Shown one piece after another: positions 51,401 through 56,000 of a stretch of 64,000 nt of DNA (positions are counted from its first letter, which is position 1; each line of letters starts with the position of its first letter). A program made the translations under genes and the position numbers. The notes under the pieces were generated by a model, which saw only the letters and a program-made list of their open reading frames with translations, ran no database searches and was not told the origin of the DNA. The DNA lies in NCBI GenBank assembly GCA_037074705.1, contig CM073596.1, positions 54,154,001 to 54,218,000 of the forward strand. Direction: 5' to 3'. The DNA comes from Zhengitettix transpicula (taxonomy: Eukaryota > Arthropoda > Insecta > Orthoptera > Tetrigidae).

Positions 51401-53078
51401 CTGTATATTGATTTCAGTGTGTGGGAAACGTAGACATCCAAACTACCCAAGAGCATCTCATCGAATTGTTGGCGGGTTTGAGTCCACACCTGGTGACTGG
51501 CCATTTCTCGCTGCTTTACTCGGTGGCCCAGAAGAAATATTTTACTGTGCTGGTGTCCTGATTGCAGACCAGTGGGTCTTAACAGCATCTCATTGTGTTG
51601 GAAAGTAAGTAATGCATACCATTAGCATAATACTTAAAATGTTTCATTTTTCCTAAACAAAAGTTGAGTATTTAAGGTTCTTAAAAATAGAATAATTCTA
51701 GTTAGATATACATATTATTCCTAATATTCTTCTTTGGAGAAGTATTGCAGCTTTAAATAGCAACATATTTTATGAAAAATAATTGCAAAGGTAAATATAA
51801 ACTTTAAATTACTTTTAAAGAAGTCTGAGGTCAATACTTCTTAGTTTCAGTCAATCTGAACCATCAGGATGGACAATTCAGTTAGGGATTACAAGGAGAC
51901 ATTCTCACTCTTACTATGGACAAAAAATGAAAGTACGAAGAGTGGTGCCACATCCCATGTACAACTTGGGAGTCGCACATGACAATGATGTTGCCTTGTT
52001 CCAGGTAACACAGATACAATAATACTTCTGACATGTGTACACTTAAAATATGGATTCATAATGACTCTAAATTATTTCTAGCTTAAGACAAGAGTTAAAT
52101 TTCATGAACATTTGCTGCCAGTATGTTTACCCCCAGCAAACCATGAGCTAGTTCCTGGAACACCATGTACTGTTATTGGTTGGGGGAAAAAAGAAGACAA
52201 AGATGGTAAATAAGCATTTAATTTCCTGACATTGGTTTAGCAGCATATAGTTGTATGGATTACTAAGCAGATCAAATGTGTAAATTTTAATTTTCAGCAT
52301 CTGAATATGAACCTGCAGTTAACGAAGTGGTGGTACCAGTTTTAAATAGAGATTTATGTAATGTCTGGTTGGAACATCGAGATTTGAATGTAACTGAAGG
52401 GATGATCTGTGCTGGATATGCTGAAGGTGGTAAAGATGCTTGTCAGGTAAAACCTTAGATGAATTTCTTCCATTTCAGACATCAAACACTAATACTCAAA
52501 AATTTTTATCAATGAGATATAATTTCCACATTAGCATGAATCTGGTACCAAAAAAAAATTGAATCTTGTTCATGGAGAGTTTATGATTAAAGCAATAATT
52601 ATATATGTTTTGAAAACATATAAACATTTGTATTCACTAATGAAGTAGCCAGTTAACAGACAAAATTATGTGATAAAATAAATACCACACATCATTTCTG
52701 CCGTCCTTGTTGCTTTTGTCAGGTGATTCAAATACATAAAAGCTGTAAGAATTACACACTGACCAGATCAGGTGATGAACTCACAACTTCAAAAACCCAT
52801 CAAACCTCCATGTAAACCTCATAATAAATGAAAATTGGCTCTTATTAGATTAAATTTTCCTTGTGATATTCTAGTTATTATTGAAATTTATGTGTTTCAA
52901 GGGTGATTCTGGTGGACCCCTCCTGTGCCAAGATGAAAAGCAGCCTGACCGTTGGTTTGTTGGTGGTATCGTTAGTTGGGGTATAAAATGTGCCCATCCA
53001 CACCTGCCTGGAGTTTATGCTTATGTTCCAAGATATGTTCCTTGGATTAAACAGCAGATGGCTCTCTATTCAGATTGA
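8672..53078 (+). CDS. Corin: Corin-type type II transmembrane serine protease (16 exons, 5' incomplete)
   Basis: Exons: 8672-8873, 9769-11013, 22191-22323, 23460-23549, 31223-31332, 31871-32003, 32089-32241, 43446-43568, 45078-45173, 50096-50240, 50913-51094, 51418-51604, 51851-52004, 52082-52205, 52298-52446, 52902-53078. Every junction has AG/GT and matching phase, giving 1133 codons plus TGA. Counting from the first full codon, I see a Gln-rich cytoplasmic tail (1-504), membrane helix (about 505-525), frizzled domain (559-672), LDLa repeats (about 690-729 and 731-761), SRCR-like domain (about 762-870) and a protease with R886|IVGG, His929, Asp979, Asp1072 (position 189) and Ser1078. This order is that of corin, which in vertebrates activates pro-atrial natriuretic peptide; the insect substrate is unknown to me. 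Vertebrate corin has two frizzled and eight LDLa modules, so this is a shorter form. The initiator Met is not identified. Confidence 0.93.
9769..11013 (+). CDS. Corin: Corin exon 2: Pro- and Gln-rich cytoplasmic domain
   Basis: This 1245 bp exon has exactly 415 codons, phase 0 at both ends, with acceptor ttctccag and donor AGG|GTAAGT. It opens with Pro-rich runs ([10 protein letters not shown]), then a long tract of Gln and His with mixed CAG/CAA codons, then a Ser-rich part and a Gly/Ala-rich part, and ends in LHHR. The mixed codons argue for selection on protein sequence rather than recent slippage. It lies before the membrane helix, so it is intracellular. It is very large for a corin cytoplasmic tail. 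Antisense frames in this exon are shadows. Confidence 0.88.
11014..12060. other. Corin intron 2, 5' part, nothing recognised
   Basis: Strongly AT-rich, with poly-A and poly-T runs and no ORF or repeat that I can assign. Confidence 0.35.
12060..12520 (-). repeat. Two hammerhead-like terminal pieces
   Basis: Read on the - strand, 12087-12117 has CGAAGAAGTCA then AAGACGAAACGTTGC, and 12476-12512 has CTGAAGAATCC then GGACGAAACGTTG. Each is a left-end copy of the foldback family. The second may pair with 13362-13420, with the composite repeat at 12601-13325 inserted between them. Confidence 0.6.
12601..13325. repeat. Composite A-B-A repeat, copy I
   Basis: Unit A (about 135 bp, GGGGGCCCTAGTTA... 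to ...TGTTGCCCTAAAAA) lies at 12601-12740 and again at 13182-13320 in the same orientation. The internal unit B (about 12824-13180) starts TTTTAGGAGAGATACGAAGG and ends GAATGCCGGGTAGGATCC. Only this copy has two tandem hairpins, one of them a perfect 10 bp stem, between the first A and B (12765-12816). The short frames on both strands of B recur because the copies are similar and are not called as genes. Confidence 0.85.
12765..12788. other. Perfect 10 bp hairpin
   Basis: CCTGCGAGAG, loop GATT, CTCTCGCAGG. A second, imperfect version (CCTGTGAG ... CTCTCGCAGG) follows at 12792-12816. Confidence 0.8.
13362..13430 (+). repeat. Hammerhead-like terminal piece
   Basis: ATGAAGAAGTCTT then AAGGACGAAACG, followed by an end (AAATTTTTTTGTCAGTTC) resembling other right ends. 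It is the likely right terminus of the element split by composite repeat copy I. Confidence 0.55.
13440..15580. other. Intron 2 middle part, no gene recognised
   Basis: A purine-rich stretch lies at 13796-13855. The segment 14285-14435 is dense in CAACATT/AATGTTG blocks in both orientations. A pyrimidine-rich segment at 15000-15250 has short internal repeats (CCGACTCCACGTCC twice, TTAGGTCTCCAGTCCAA twice). Short ORFs here look incidental. Confidence 0.35.
14285..14435. repeat. Palindrome-rich CAACATT repeat
   Basis: GCCAACAT, CAACATTT, TGTTGGTAATG, CAACGTTGTTGG and AATGTTGGCAACATT recur in both orientations over about 150 bp, so the strand could fold on itself. It resembles a small non-autonomous DNA element. 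No target duplication identified. Confidence 0.45.
15584..15815. mobile_element. Foldback-family element with inverted middle
   Basis: The left end (ATATTCTGACTATTGAGAAAA ... CATCAGCCAA ... TTAAGTCAAAAAA) matches 1938-2010. The middle (15690-15810) matches 2045-2145 in the opposite direction. Read on the - strand, 15668-15700 gives GTGATGAGGTTG then CGATGAAACGTTG. No right arm is recognised. Confidence 0.6.
15816..18169. other. Intron 2, no gene recognised
   Basis: AT-rich. Frames of 74-82 codons at 15875-16328 (-) and 16533-16757 (+) match no family I know. The second has a Cys-x-x-Cys rich segment ([12 protein letters not shown]) that could be a transposon scrap, but I cannot place it. Confidence 0.3.
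18170..19348 (-). CDS. Gustatory receptor, single exon, nested in Corin intron 2
   Basis: An intact 392-codon frame from ATG at 19348 to TAA at 18170. It has about seven hydrophobic segments (near residues 45-65, 77-97, 133-155, 160-187, 262-288, 291-313, 363-384) and a C-terminal SYSIIMLQF, which fits the insect gustatory receptor signature TY(five hydrophobic)QF with Ser for Thr (378-386). The N-terminus ([20 protein letters not shown]) also fits insect Gr proteins. These receptors are seven-helix ligand-gated ion channels with intracellular N-termini, used in contact chemosensing; the ligand cannot be read from sequence. The gene lies antisense to Corin within its intron. Met at residue 10 is an alternative start. 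There is no frameshift or internal stop. The family call is strong; a subfamily is not assigned. Confidence 0.88.
   Translation of the reverse strand: MSCSRSWAPMKASDVHGALRPLLAASILFGVLPRRCEASRWVKLLAITSSCGAFAVLMCYLYTFYSCPMDSGYSTTLVVSNNFQTISLILIICINSSVPVLRKDATFSVVMKTVAQIDSVLGIDNSKEYTKTKKWIIFVLVLILVRFIFHSIFFPNIYMNFMVTYLVGNILVTELQFIALLLTLHQRFQTVNQKLTIACNVYEQKKPTVHNIMLHRGSLSLRVDTVDTEEDVRNLQRVHFTLTQLSRRINRFFGLQNLLNVVLQGWTLTHNFYLLMATAVTFQFNEIKFFLFLLIMSCPAFSLVALVVSCENTETASSSTSNLLTKLQLHRWKKHQTRDRTVDAFAVQVDNMRIKFDAWSFFFIDASLLLSLISIILSYSIIMLQFNLIELE
19349..20460. other. Upstream of the receptor gene; no further gene
   Basis: Would contain the promoter of the - strand receptor gene; no firm element is recognised. 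A 46 bp (AT)n microsatellite lies at 20220-20265. Confidence 0.35.
20220..20265. repeat. (AT)n microsatellite
   Basis: About 22 AT dinucleotides without interruption. Confidence 0.95.
20473..20600 (-). mobile_element. tRNA-derived SINE, copy 1
   Basis: The - strand has a good A box (TAGCTCAGATGGG, 20540-20552) and B box (GGGTTCGATTC). The anticodon stem TCCAC/GTGGA closes a 7-base loop. The acceptor ends (GACTCG / CGCCGC) do not pair, so this is not a functional tRNA. The sequence GGAGAAGTCTC upstream of the tRNA part is shared with the copy at 26330. Confidence 0.7.
20864..21138. mobile_element. Foldback element with hammerhead-like ends
   Basis: The left arm (GTTAGAAAAACGTTTATTTA ... ACAACGTTT) is the inverse of the right arm (GGGATGAAACGTTG ... 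TAAATAAATG ... CAGACTAAC). The motif on the right reads AAGAACTCC then GGGATGAAACG. Confidence 0.6.
21139..22190. other. Intron 2, 3' end
   Basis: Extremely AT-rich to about 21700, then unassigned. A (GT)n run at 22128-22146 and again at 22173-22186 forms the polypyrimidine-poor approach to exon 3. Confidence 0.4.
22191..22323 (+). CDS. Corin: Corin exon 3: membrane anchor
   Basis: The acceptor follows a (GT)n tract (tgtgttgcag) and the donor is GAG|GTAAAT. Phase 0 in and phase 1 out match exons 2 and 4. It encodes a basic stretch ([19 protein letters not shown]) followed by about 21 hydrophobic residues ([21 protein letters not shown]). Positive charge before the helix fits an N-in type II protein. 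Confidence 0.9.
22324..23459. other. Corin intron 3
   Basis: No repeat or ORF assigned. A GC-richer, non-repetitive segment lies at 23040-23230. Confidence 0.4.
23460..23549 (+). CDS. Corin: Corin exon 4: extracellular stalk
   Basis: A 90 bp exon with acceptor tggtttcag and donor CCGG|GTAAGT, phase 1 at both ends. It encodes [15 protein letters not shown] and a Thr/Pro-rich linker with one N-glycosylation sequon (NKT). It joins the membrane helix to the frizzled domain. Confidence 0.88.
23550..24941. other. Corin intron 4, 5' part
   Basis: No gene. A (CCG)n run lies at 24545-24562. The block GTGCCCGGCGTTTCCC at 23866 recurs near 29970, marking a shared repeat fragment. Confidence 0.35.
24942..25865 (-). 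mobile_element. Internally deleted mariner, second family
   Basis: Inverted ends AGGGTTGTTTGATAAGTCTG (24942) and its complement (to 25865) flank about 920 bp, short for a mariner. On the - strand, frames resemble mariner transposase: [49 protein letters not shown], then [12 protein letters not shown]. The catalytic GDETW/DETW motif reads NGTW, the middle with HQDNAP is missing, and frames are shifted. It is non-autonomous. Confidence 0.85.
24960..25523 (-). pseudogene. Mariner transposase remnant (second family)
   Basis: Recognisable C-terminal half of a mariner transposase in two frames, with the central HQDNAPAHT-type block deleted and a Gly in place of the first catalytic acid position (VTVNGTW). 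It sits inside the inverted repeats described for the element. Confidence 0.8.
25940..26015 (+). repeat. tRNA-derived SINE fragment
   Basis: B box GGGTTCGATTCC followed by CGAGACGAGGAG and a tail (TATCCTGATACTTTAATTCAA) like that of the neighbouring fragment at 26500. Confidence 0.55.
26095..26320 (+). mobile_element. tRNA-derived SINE of a different family
   Basis: B box GGTTCGAATCCC at about 26137, followed by a tRNA-unrelated body (GTTTGTGCTCGTTCTGG ... AAACCGGGGTTAAGGGTGAG ... GTCGTCTCGGAAGACCAAG). The A box is poor. The ORFs across it are spurious. Confidence 0.55.
26330..26460 (-). mobile_element. tRNA-derived SINE, copy 2 (same family as 20473)
   Basis: The - strand A box TAGCTCAGACGGT (26405-26417) and B box GGGTTCGATTCC. 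The upstream block GATGGAGAAGTCTC (26443-26456) is shared with copy 1, so the element starts 5' of its tRNA-like part. Confidence 0.65.
26500..26570 (+). repeat. tRNA-derived SINE 3' fragment
   Basis: A B-box-like GGGTTCAATTCC then TTGAGATTTTATTTCC and CATTCTGATCCTTTAAATC, matching the tails of the adjacent SINE pieces. Confidence 0.5.
26571..27550. other. Intron 4, no gene
   Basis: A hairpin (GAGGGGCTCTTC / GAAGAGCCCTC) lies at about 26879-26915 and a poly-G run at 26947-26959. Otherwise unassigned. Confidence 0.35.
27555..27740 (+). mobile_element. Penelope-like element 3' fragment
   Basis: Matches the segment downstream of the Penelope relic at 43010-43190: GCCTTCTGCTTTCT, CAGTTGTGTCGCTCTAG, ATCTCAAGAAAGGGACAAG, TTCCAGAAACGTT and GTATTTTGTCTGTAT in the same order. 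The short frame across it ([16 protein letters not shown]) parallels [14 protein letters not shown] at the other copy. Confidence 0.7.
28160..28240 (-). repeat. Hammerhead-like terminal piece
   Basis: On the - strand: CTGAAGTGGTCC then GAACGAAACGTCG (28200-28233). The outer part resembles other left ends of the family. Confidence 0.5.
28350..28560 (+). repeat. Dispersed repeat, copy 2
   Basis: Same family as 3783-3965: GATCCGCATACA, ATCTACACCCGT, GTAAGACACG, AAACATCCTAAAAC and CCGATATTTGCGTCG. It contains a perfect inverted repeat CCACCCCCAG-GG-CTGGGGGTGG at 28460-28481. Confidence 0.6.
28561..29469. other. Intron 4, no gene
   Basis: 28640-28740 has a B-box-like GAGTCGAATCCCGGG and may be a SINE scrap. 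TTGGGGTAAATTATAAAAATTTAA-type sequence near 28910 recurs near 36283. A (CA)n run lies at 29313-29333. Confidence 0.35.
29475..29737. mobile_element. Foldback element with two hammerhead-like motifs and a 5 bp target duplication
   Basis: The ends CTAAGTCAGAAAAGG (29475) and the inverse CATTTTCTGACTCAA (to 29737) are flanked by AGCCG at 29470-29474 and 29738-29742. Inside, a left motif on the - strand (CACCTGAAGATGTCCC, 29530-29558) and a right motif on the + strand (CTGAAGAGGTCCC then GGACGAAACG, 29664-29697) point outward. Confidence 0.7.
29990..30510. repeat. Two-unit direct repeat, about 259 bp
   Basis: The units start TGTCATAATTAAAC at 29992 and 30251. Each has GACTCTAATCTC/GATTCCTATCTC, then TTTTTATGTA, a run near TTGAAATTATACACAAAAAT/GTAGAAATTTTACACAATCA and TTCACCCC-like blocks. 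The end of unit 2 is the inverse of the 28350 repeat (CGCAAATATCGACAGTTTTA). Confidence 0.6.
30511..31222. other. Intron 4, 3' end
   Basis: No gene. A hammerhead-like piece lies at 31049-31085 (+): CTGATAAAGTCTT then GGGACGAGACG, with two changes from the core. Confidence 0.4.
31223..31332 (+). CDS. Corin: Corin exon 5: frizzled domain, part 1
   Basis: The acceptor is ttcttttcag and the donor CAG|GTAAGC. It encodes the start of a frizzled cysteine-rich domain: ICLP and FCHYH give cysteines 1 and 2, followed by the family hallmarks Y-N-x-T-x-FPN and GH. It leaves in phase 0. Confidence 0.92.
31333..31870. other. Corin intron 5
   Basis: Holds a left-end piece of the foldback family at 31735-31835 (- strand GGAAGAGGTCCC then GGGCTGAAACGTTG). 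Nothing else. Confidence 0.45.
31871..32003 (+). CDS. Corin: Corin exon 6: frizzled domain, part 2
   Basis: The acceptor is gtttttag and the donor TACG|GTAAAT. It encodes cysteines 3-7 of the frizzled domain ([23 protein letters not shown]). The FLCS-x-F-x-P-x-C motif is diagnostic for the family. Phase 0 in, phase 1 out. Confidence 0.93.
32089..32241 (+). CDS. Corin: Corin exon 7: frizzled domain, part 3
   Basis: The acceptor is tcttgcag at 32087-32088. The AG two bases later gives a frame that breaks the domain, so 32089 is chosen. It encodes cysteines 8-10 (RRCGFF, LDCGLFP, DICVG), completing all ten expected cysteines. The donor is CCTG|GTGAGT, phase 1. An 11.2 kb intron follows. Confidence 0.92.
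32242..33059. other. Corin intron 7, 5' part
   Basis: AT-rich, no gene or repeat assigned. Confidence 0.4.
33060..33239. mobile_element. Short near-palindromic foldback element
   Basis: The arms TTTTATAAATAAAT ... TGTCAGAAAGGTTTATTAAT and GCAACGTTTCGTCCACAATT are mirrored on the right (33160-33239). Two head-to-head hammerhead-like motifs lie only about 15 bp apart: - strand TTGAAGAAGTCCC then GGACGAAACGTTG (33112-33148), and + strand TATCCC then GTGGGCAAAACGTTG. Confidence 0.7.
33240..37850. other. Intron 7, mostly unassigned
   Basis: 33700-34080 is less AT-rich and non-repetitive, a candidate regulatory segment. (AT)n runs lie at 35741-35762, 36122-36139 and 37199-37219. A purine-rich stretch lies at 36641-36690. 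35320-35600 reads like a generic LINE 3' region (GTATCAAGTTTGGTTAAAAT). A partial hammerhead-like piece (TTAGGGACGAAGGAG) lies at 37825. Confidence 0.35.
37851..38355. repeat. Composite repeat, copy II (B-A only)
   Basis: Unit B (37853-38205) is followed by unit A (38218-38350). The upstream A is missing. It is clearly the same family as 12601-13325 and 45932-46580. It ends in an A-rich tail. Confidence 0.85.
38655..38800 (-). repeat. Hammerhead-like terminal piece
   Basis: On the - strand: CACTTGAAGATGTCCC then TTGGATGAAACGTTGAG (38753-38790). The stem GTCC/GGAT is kept by a G-U pair. Confidence 0.6.
38801..39930. other. Intron 7, possible SINE head
   Basis: 39236-39270 has GGATAGTCCAGTGGTTAGGA, an A-box-like start typical of tRNA-derived SINEs; the downstream body to about 39545 is unassigned. 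No gene. Confidence 0.35.
39931..40328 (-). mobile_element. 5'-truncated non-LTR retrotransposon with 14 bp target duplication
   Basis: GGTAATTTGCCATA flanks the insertion at 39931-39944 and 40315-40328. The 370 bp insert reads on the - strand as the C-terminal end of a LINE reverse-transcriptase ORF ([50 protein letters not shown]), with one frameshift near 40100. It ends in a (TGTA)n tail next to the duplication. This is a clean example of target-primed insertion. Confidence 0.9.
40329..42200. other. Intron 7, repeats without genes
   Basis: An (AT)n run lies at 40575-40622. Two tandem copies of ATACTTTAT..CTAAATTTCTGCTACAAAA lie at 41300-41390. A roughly 95 bp direct repeat (GAATTGAGACACTTCTCC, CACTTTATTTA, TTGCAGTAGTTCACG) occurs at 41511-41605 and 41970-42065, bracketing a GC-richer segment with TGACGTCA at 41717. 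Confidence 0.45.
42380..43190 (+). pseudogene. Penelope-like element relic: GIY-YIG endonuclease end
   Basis: The frames read as the C-terminal part of a Penelope-like reverse transcriptase/endonuclease: [20 protein letters not shown], then (42552-42869) [20 protein letters not shown] and [19 protein letters not shown], where GIY has become VVY and YIG has become CIG. A frameshift then leads to [20 protein letters not shown]. Stops and shifts show it is dead. Downstream at 43122-43155 is CTGAAGAAAGGAACAAGGC then TTCCAGAAACG, a hammerhead-like hairpin. The 5' end is not located. Confidence 0.8.
43446..43568 (+). CDS. Corin: Corin exon 8: LDL-receptor class A repeat 1
   Basis: The acceptor is tttttttacag and the donor GAAG|GTTAGC, phase 1 on both sides, the symmetric arrangement typical of shuffled extracellular modules. 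It encodes [21 protein letters not shown] followed by EDRTDELHC, with six cysteines and the acidic calcium-binding signature D-x-x-D-C-x-D-x-x-D-E. Confidence 0.94.
43569..44505. other. Corin intron 8, 5' part
   Basis: Very AT-rich, with no gene or repeat assigned. Confidence 0.4.
44506..45050 (-). pseudogene. Decayed reading frame with a J-domain (DnaJ-like)
   Basis: A single frame on the - strand, ending at a TAG at 44506, reads about 180 codons with six internal TAA/TAG stops and no TGA. The clear part is [35 protein letters not shown], stop, [19 protein letters not shown]. The HPD tripeptide (44719-44727), the basic helix before it and the KxxNxxKEAL-type helix after it match a J-domain, which binds Hsp70. 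Upstream, [20 protein letters not shown] has no family I know. Origin is open: host retrocopy, symbiont or mobile-element insertion. It lies antisense in Corin intron 8. Confidence 0.55.
45078..45173 (+). CDS. Corin: Corin exon 9: LDL-receptor class A repeat 2
   Basis: The acceptor is tgttttag and the donor TGCC|GTGAGT, phase 1 on both sides. It encodes [21 protein letters not shown] and then PWGQDERNC, with four visible cysteines before the final pair and the calcium-site acidic residues. The linker from exon 8 supplies the remaining residues. Confidence 0.93.
45174..45931. other. Corin intron 9, 5' end
   Basis: An (AT)n run lies at 45400-45428. Otherwise nothing recognised. Confidence 0.4.
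45932..46580. repeat. Composite A-B-A repeat, copy III
   Basis: Unit A at 45932-46072, B at 46077-46420, and a second A at 46430-46575, all in one orientation; both A units end in an A-rich run followed by ATCGAG. It is the same layout as copy I but without the hairpin block. Confidence 0.85.
46791..46802. repeat. Poly-G tract
   Basis: Twelve G in a row, a candidate polymerase-slippage or assembly-error site. Confidence 0.9.
46850..47157 (-). mobile_element. Mariner-like fragment, third family
   Basis: On the - strand the segment starts GAGGGTGGTTCAATAAGTAA (47157 inward), like a mariner-type terminal repeat. It then reads [12 protein letters not shown] and, after a shift, [20 protein letters not shown], a transposase helix-turn-helix region. 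The catalytic part and the other terminus are missing. Confidence 0.55.
47158..50095. other. Corin intron 9, 3' part
   Basis: No gene. A degenerate hammerhead-like piece lies at 47680-47710 (- strand TTGATCAAGTCC, GGATGTAACGTCG). At 48219-48460 a TATAAA (48291), short CGCTCAG repeats and AATAAA (48452) suggest a possible LTR or promoter fragment. The rest is AT-rich and unassigned. Confidence 0.35.
50096..50240 (+). CDS. Corin: Corin exon 10: scavenger-receptor-like domain, part 1
   Basis: The phase-1 end of exon 9 requires an acceptor at 50094-50095 (ttatacatag), giving [20 protein letters not shown]. Two upstream AGs give stops, so this start is preferred although its pyrimidine tract is weak. 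The pattern RLEVF...PACVTHW...ICSLLGYG is that of a divergent SRCR domain. The donor is ATGG|GTGAGT, phase 2. Confidence 0.85.
50913..51094 (+). CDS. Corin: Corin exon 11: scavenger-receptor-like domain, part 2
   Basis: The acceptor is atttcacag at 50911-50912 and the donor TACT|GTAAGT. The phase-2 junction reads [14 protein letters not shown] and ends [15 protein letters not shown], where SRCR domains carry their last cysteines. The start is set by phase and splice signal. It leaves in phase 1. Confidence 0.87.
51418..51604 (+). CDS. Corin: Corin exon 12: activation site and protease start
   Basis: The acceptor is tgatttcag and the donor GGAAA|GTAAGT. It encodes [20 protein letters not shown], where cleavage after Arg would activate the zymogen and the upstream Cys would keep the chains linked. 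LTASHC carries the catalytic histidine (position 57). Phase 1 in, phase 2 out. Confidence 0.95.
51851..52004 (+). CDS. Corin: Corin exon 13: protease, catalytic Asp
   Basis: The acceptor is ttagtttcag and the donor CCAG|GTAACA. It encodes the segment ending HDNDVALFQ, in which the Asp of NDVAL corresponds to catalytic Asp102. Phase 2 in, phase 0 out. Confidence 0.94.
52082..52205 (+). CDS. Corin: Corin exon 14: protease, central part
   Basis: The acceptor is atttctag and the donor GATG|GTAAAT. It encodes [19 protein letters not shown] and TVIGWGK, both conserved blocks of the S1 trypsin fold. Phase 0 in, phase 1 out. Confidence 0.94.
52298..52446 (+). CDS. Corin: Corin exon 15: protease, specificity pocket
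   Basis: The acceptor is attttcag and the donor CAG|GTAAAA. It encodes [15 protein letters not shown]. The Asp six residues before the catalytic Ser is position 189, predicting cleavage after Arg or Lys. Phase 1 in, phase 0 out. Confidence 0.95.
52902..53078 (+). CDS. Corin: Corin exon 16: protease C-terminus and stop
   Basis: The acceptor is gtgtttcaag. It encodes GDSGGPLLC with catalytic Ser195, then [25 protein letters not shown] and a TGA stop. This is a complete S1 C-terminus. Confidence 0.96.
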   Translation, partial: GDSGGPLLCQDEKQPDRWFVGGIVSWGIKCAHPHLPGVYAYVPRYVPWIKQQMALYSD

Positions 53079-56000
53079 ACATAGTACTTATTTAAAGTAT
53101 ATATTAGCTGGCCCTGACATGTACAAAACAAGTTTGTGATTTGAAACAATAACTTTAAAACTTGAGACAAAATAGAGCCGTCTCAGTGCACACATATTCT
53201 GCTATGCATTATAGTATAATTGTTTGTGAAAAATTGCAAGCAAGTGGATGCTTCTGCTTCTAGTTTTAGAACTAAATTGTTAAAGTACAATATTTATATA
53301 ACACACTTTTGTGTTTATAATATATGAATACTTCGATTTCTATGAATTTTATAGATATTGCAAAATCACAAATATATTAGTAATGTAACTGTATCACCAT
53401 ATGTGATCAATATACTAAATTTGTAGAACCAAATTATCATTATTTTGTTATAAACTACTGCAGCTAAATGAAAGGAGTGATTTTGATAATGAAATGTACT
53501 TGATATTTTCTACTTATGTCTAGAGTACATAAGAATATTATATGTGACTCATTTGTTATGAGTGCTAGAAAATGCTGGTTTGTTTGAATTTTCTGTGGAG
53601 AACTTACATGATAAACTTTTTGGTAATTCTGGGATTGAATTAAGTCATAATAATTTACCAGTTAGTAAAATATATGTGATATATAATGTAAACATATCCT
53701 GTAATTGTGTGTAGTACACAGCACATAATGTTTTATGAAAGAAAAATTTATTATGAAAGTGAAGTCAATGGCATATATACATATACTAATTAATTTGATA
53801 GGTTAGATAAATCGTGTAAGTTGGTTGTTACTTGGGAGTAAATAATATGTATCAAATAATGTAATCACAATGCATTATCATCATGAGATAAACTTCAGAA
53901 CAATGACAAATAGATCTTGATCTAGCTGCATATTGACAATAAAAAGTTGATAGTGATTAAAAGTACTAATATGAGACAATATTGTCTTAATTATTTTTAA
54001 AAAGCTTTATATGTATATTAAAACTGTAGAAATAAGTATATTTAAGTAGCTATACATGTTGTTAGATACAGGATGGTACCGATGATTATTCTCTGTTCAT
54101 GTTCCCTTACAGGCATGTCTTTGAAATTGTTTAGTATAAAGACATTTTGTAAATTTCCCACTGTTTCAATATCCTAAGACAAATAGCTGCATAAGCATTA
54201 TTTCTGAAAAAACATTACTAGATTGTCAGAATTAATTTATATTTAAGTGTTGCCGTGGCATGAGGTTGTAAAATACAAGGTAAAGTTAAGTACAATTTGT
54301 ATAGTAAAGTGATAAATTTTTACTAATTATCTGAAAGATAAATACATACAAATATATGCAAACCAAGTGAGGAGAAGAACGTTTGTGTGTTCTTATATAT
54401 AGTCTATGAACTGTTCACAAACTTAATCTAGCACAATCATGTAAAAGCTGTTCTTCCAACTGTAGATCATTGACAAAAATTTATTTCCACGCACAAACCT
54501 TACTGGTTGAAAACTTTTATAATATAGAAGATGCTTATAGAATCCTAGATAATATCAAAAGTTTTAGAAGAAGAAAAAGTGTACATGTATTAATTGTTCT
54601 CCATAAATGTTTGTGGTAATATATAAGGTGAAAAGCTTTTACAGACTGCAACGTGTTGCAACTCCCTGTGAGTTGAATGTTTCAACAGATAATGTATGTT
54701 TAGAAAGACACTGTTGATGTAATTGATGAGCATTTATTTATTTTATATGGAAAAAAATGTATATTAATGATAAGTATTCAAAACCATTTTTGTAACATGT
54801 GGCAATATTGCCTCTACTTTTATGTCTTTGCTGTGCACTCAGCACATCAATCTAATGAATATAAGGGAAAAAACAGTTAGAAACTGTATCGATTATAAAA
54901 TTTGTGAAAAATTTTATAACAAAACTGTTAATATATTGACAATAAATGTATTACCATATATTCAGGAAATATATATAAATATATAGATAGATAGATATAA
55001 TTTTGTGTTAGACCTCATGAAAAGTTTTAATCATGCTATTTCTTTCATTTTAGTTCTTAAAGTATGCAAAAAGTTACAAGTTATTTATGACTACATTCAT
55101 AATAATTTATTATGTCCTCTTAGACTAACATCCACATGTATGAATCATAAATAATATTGTATAAAGATAGTAAGTACTGCATTTTATAGGAAATGTTTAG
55201 TAACATAGCTTCTCTTATTAAGAAATCCTTATGTTATATTGCTGCTAGTAGAGTGCTACTAACTTTCTGTTTAATATTGTAGCATTTCAATACTAATTAA
55301 TATATTATTCATTTCAGACATCCACTAAACGCACAAATGTAATTTATAAATAGATGAATTTTATATGGGATGTTCTCAAATTTATTTAGTTGGTTACGTA
55401 TAGGACTTTTGTAATCTGTAGCTTTGTTGTTTCCTCATTAAACAAACGAAAAGTGAATTATAGTATCTTAATCTGTGCTTAACAAAAAATAATAATAATC
55501 AACCATTTTGTTTCAGATTACTCAATTATTTATCAAATTACTGATTAAATAAAATTCTAATTAAAAATTCTATTTCAGACACCATTTGTAGTTAACCTAT
55601 ATATATGTATATATTTATTTATTTATTTTTATCAGGCTGATTCAAGAACCTTATTTTTCAAAAATCATATGGCAGCAAATTATAAGGTATCAATCAAGAA
55701 CTTTTTTAAAAAAAACTTGTAGTATTTTAGCATTCCTATTTTTCTATATACTGAAATATCTATGCAAATAAGAATTATCATAAAGTTGTGACAAATAACT
55801 TTGTACTTCACACAACCTACATGGTAAACAAATTCAATGTTATGTAAAGGCTTGTATGGAGTTCTAATGAATGCTTTAAAATAATAACCATTTCATTACT
55901 TTAATATGCATATTATCAACATTGAAATTTGATATATTATTATGTCCTTTGAAATAGAAATATTTTCCTTTAACAAATACATATGTCAAGCAGTAAGAAA

